Below the pieces are notes generated by a model that worked only from the letters and a program-made list of their open reading frames with translations, did no database searches and had not been told where the DNA came from. From contig JAGZJD010000104.1 in NCBI GenBank assembly GCA_018365895.1, forward strand, positions 1 to 6,214: DNA of 6,214 nt, in the 5' to 3' direction. Shown here piece after piece: positions 5,691 to 6,214 of the stretch (position 1 is its first letter; every line of letters begins with the position of its first letter). The translations under genes were made by a program, and so were the position numbers. This stretch comes from Lachnospiraceae bacterium (lineage in GTDB: Bacteria; Bacillota_A; Clostridia; Lachnospirales; Lachnospiraceae).

Positions 5691-6214
5691 ATGGCAGAAT
5701 TAAAGAAAAAACCACTGTTTAATCCGGAAGGAGAAACAGATGTGCGTTTTCGCAGGATGATTGGCGGAAATACTACGAACTTAAATGATTTCAATAATAT
5801 GCGCTATGGCTGGGTGAAGGACTGGTATCGCCAGGCAATGAATAATTTTTGGATACCGGAGGAAATTAATCTTTCTCAGGATAGAAAAGACTATGGAAAA
5901 CTTTTAGAAAAAGAGCGTCAGGCTTATGATAAAATTTTAAGCTTTCTTGTATTTTTAGACTCCATTCAGTCTGCAAATTTACCTTGTATTGGAGAGTATA
6001 TTACGGCAAATGAAATAAATTTATGTCTTTCTATTCAGACTTTTCAAGAGTGTGTGCATAGTCAAAGTTACAGTTATATGCTGGATACAATTTGCAGTCC
6101 GGAAAAGCGTAATGAAATTTTATATCAGTGGAAAACAGATGATCCTTCAGACAGGAAACGAAGCTCTTGTGGATACAGGATATGTGTGGGTGACAAACGA
6201 GAATATGGAAGATG
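5691..6214 (+). CDS. nrdB: Ribonucleoside-diphosphate reductase small (radical) subunit, 5' part
   Basis: The frame is open from ATG 5691 to the window end (174 codons); the full family length is about 340-350. The ribosome site AAGGAG lies at 5679-5684, 16 bp separate it from the nrdA stop, and the two are clearly one operon. NrdB builds a dimetal-tyrosyl radical and passes it to NrdA. The first half of the ligand set is present: D90 (VFLDSIQ), E120 and H123 (FQECVHSQSY), with the radical tyrosine Y127 seven residues after E120, as in E. coli (E115, H118, Y122). The remaining ligands are beyond the window. No ATP-cone precedes the ferritin-like domain. After EILYQWKTD (142-150) the translation becomes DPSDRKRSSCGYRICVG and no longer looks like NrdB, so the gene may be interrupted, frameshifted or misassembled from about 6141. 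Confidence 0.88.
   Translation, partial: MAELKKKPLFNPEGETDVRFRRMIGGNTTNLNDFNNMRYGWVKDWYRQAMNNFWIPEEINLSQDRKDYGKLLEKERQAYDKILSFLVFLDSIQSANLPCIGEYITANEINLCLSIQTFQECVHSQSYSYMLDTICSPEKRNEILYQWKTDDPSDRKRSSCGYRICVGDKREYGR
6141..6214. other. Window-end segment that does not fit NrdB
   Basis: In NrdB relatives the ILYQW motif is normally followed by an acidic residue and then a leucine/arginine-rich helix of the HLLKRNxFIG type. Here the nrdB frame reads a Cys/Arg-rich string instead. The +1 frame, starting with ATC at 6142, reads ILQTGNEALVDTGYVWVTN and then ENMED to the end without a stop. This looks more protein-like but I do not recognise it. No 1- or 2-base shift restores NrdB. The segment could be a chimeric contig end, an inserted element or a real deletion junction; it is too short to decide. 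Confidence 0.55.

Noticed and set aside
1..6214. CRISPR array, tRNA, rRNA or insertion sequence
   Set aside because: I saw no spaced direct-repeat array, cloverleaf, rRNA signature, transposase or terminal inverted repeats on either strand.

Overview
The window looks like a piece of a low-GC Gram-positive (Firmicutes) genome, most likely a gut-type Clostridia/Lachnospiraceae. The grounds are the AT-rich codon use, AGGAGG-type ribosome binding sites, U-tailed hairpin terminators, an NrdR-type box in front of the ribonucleotide reductase genes, and NrdA/NrdB sequences of the clostridial type. This is a judgement from sequence character, not a database match.

Layout, all on the + strand. (1) 1-468: the C-terminal 155 residues of UDP-galactopyranose mutase (glf), probably the end of a surface-polysaccharide cluster that continues off the left edge, closed by a hairpin at 480-516. 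(2) 469-676: an intergenic region with a perfect-consensus sigma-A promoter (TTGACA, 17 bp, TATAAT) whose whole spacer is an (AT)10 dinucleotide repeat. (3) 677-3307: a tightly packed three-gene operon of a DPM1/GtrB-like GT2 glycosyltransferase, a GtrA-family four-helix membrane protein and a multi-pass GT-C (PMT/ArnT-like) glycosyltransferase. A strong terminator follows at 3311-3339. (4) 3340-3472: the promoter region of the nrd operon, with an extended -10 and an NrdR-box palindrome. (5) 3473-6214: nrdA (class I ribonucleotide reductase large subunit, without an N-terminal ATP-cone) and the start of nrdB. The NrdB reading stops resembling the family near 6141, about 74 bp before the end of the window.

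How the parts work together: the three genes at 677-3307 fit the three-component glycosylation logic known from phage/Salmonella gtrABC and Gram-positive CsbB-type systems. The GT2 loads a sugar on undecaprenyl phosphate, GtrA moves the lipid-linked sugar across the membrane, and the GT-C enzyme transfers it to a surface acceptor. The sugar and acceptor cannot be read from the sequence; the neighbouring glf only suggests a surface-glycan setting.

The most interesting point is the promoter. A repeat able to change length by slipped-strand mispairing exactly fills the -35/-10 spacer, so this looks like a phase-variable (ON/OFF) switch for the glycosylation operon. At 17 bp the sequence shown should be in the ON state. 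The idea has precedent in the TA-repeat promoters of Haemophilus influenzae fimbrial genes; I do not recall it being described for this type of operon in Clostridia. The nrd operon is an ordinary housekeeping neighbour, apart from its missing ATP-cone and the anomalous end of nrdB.
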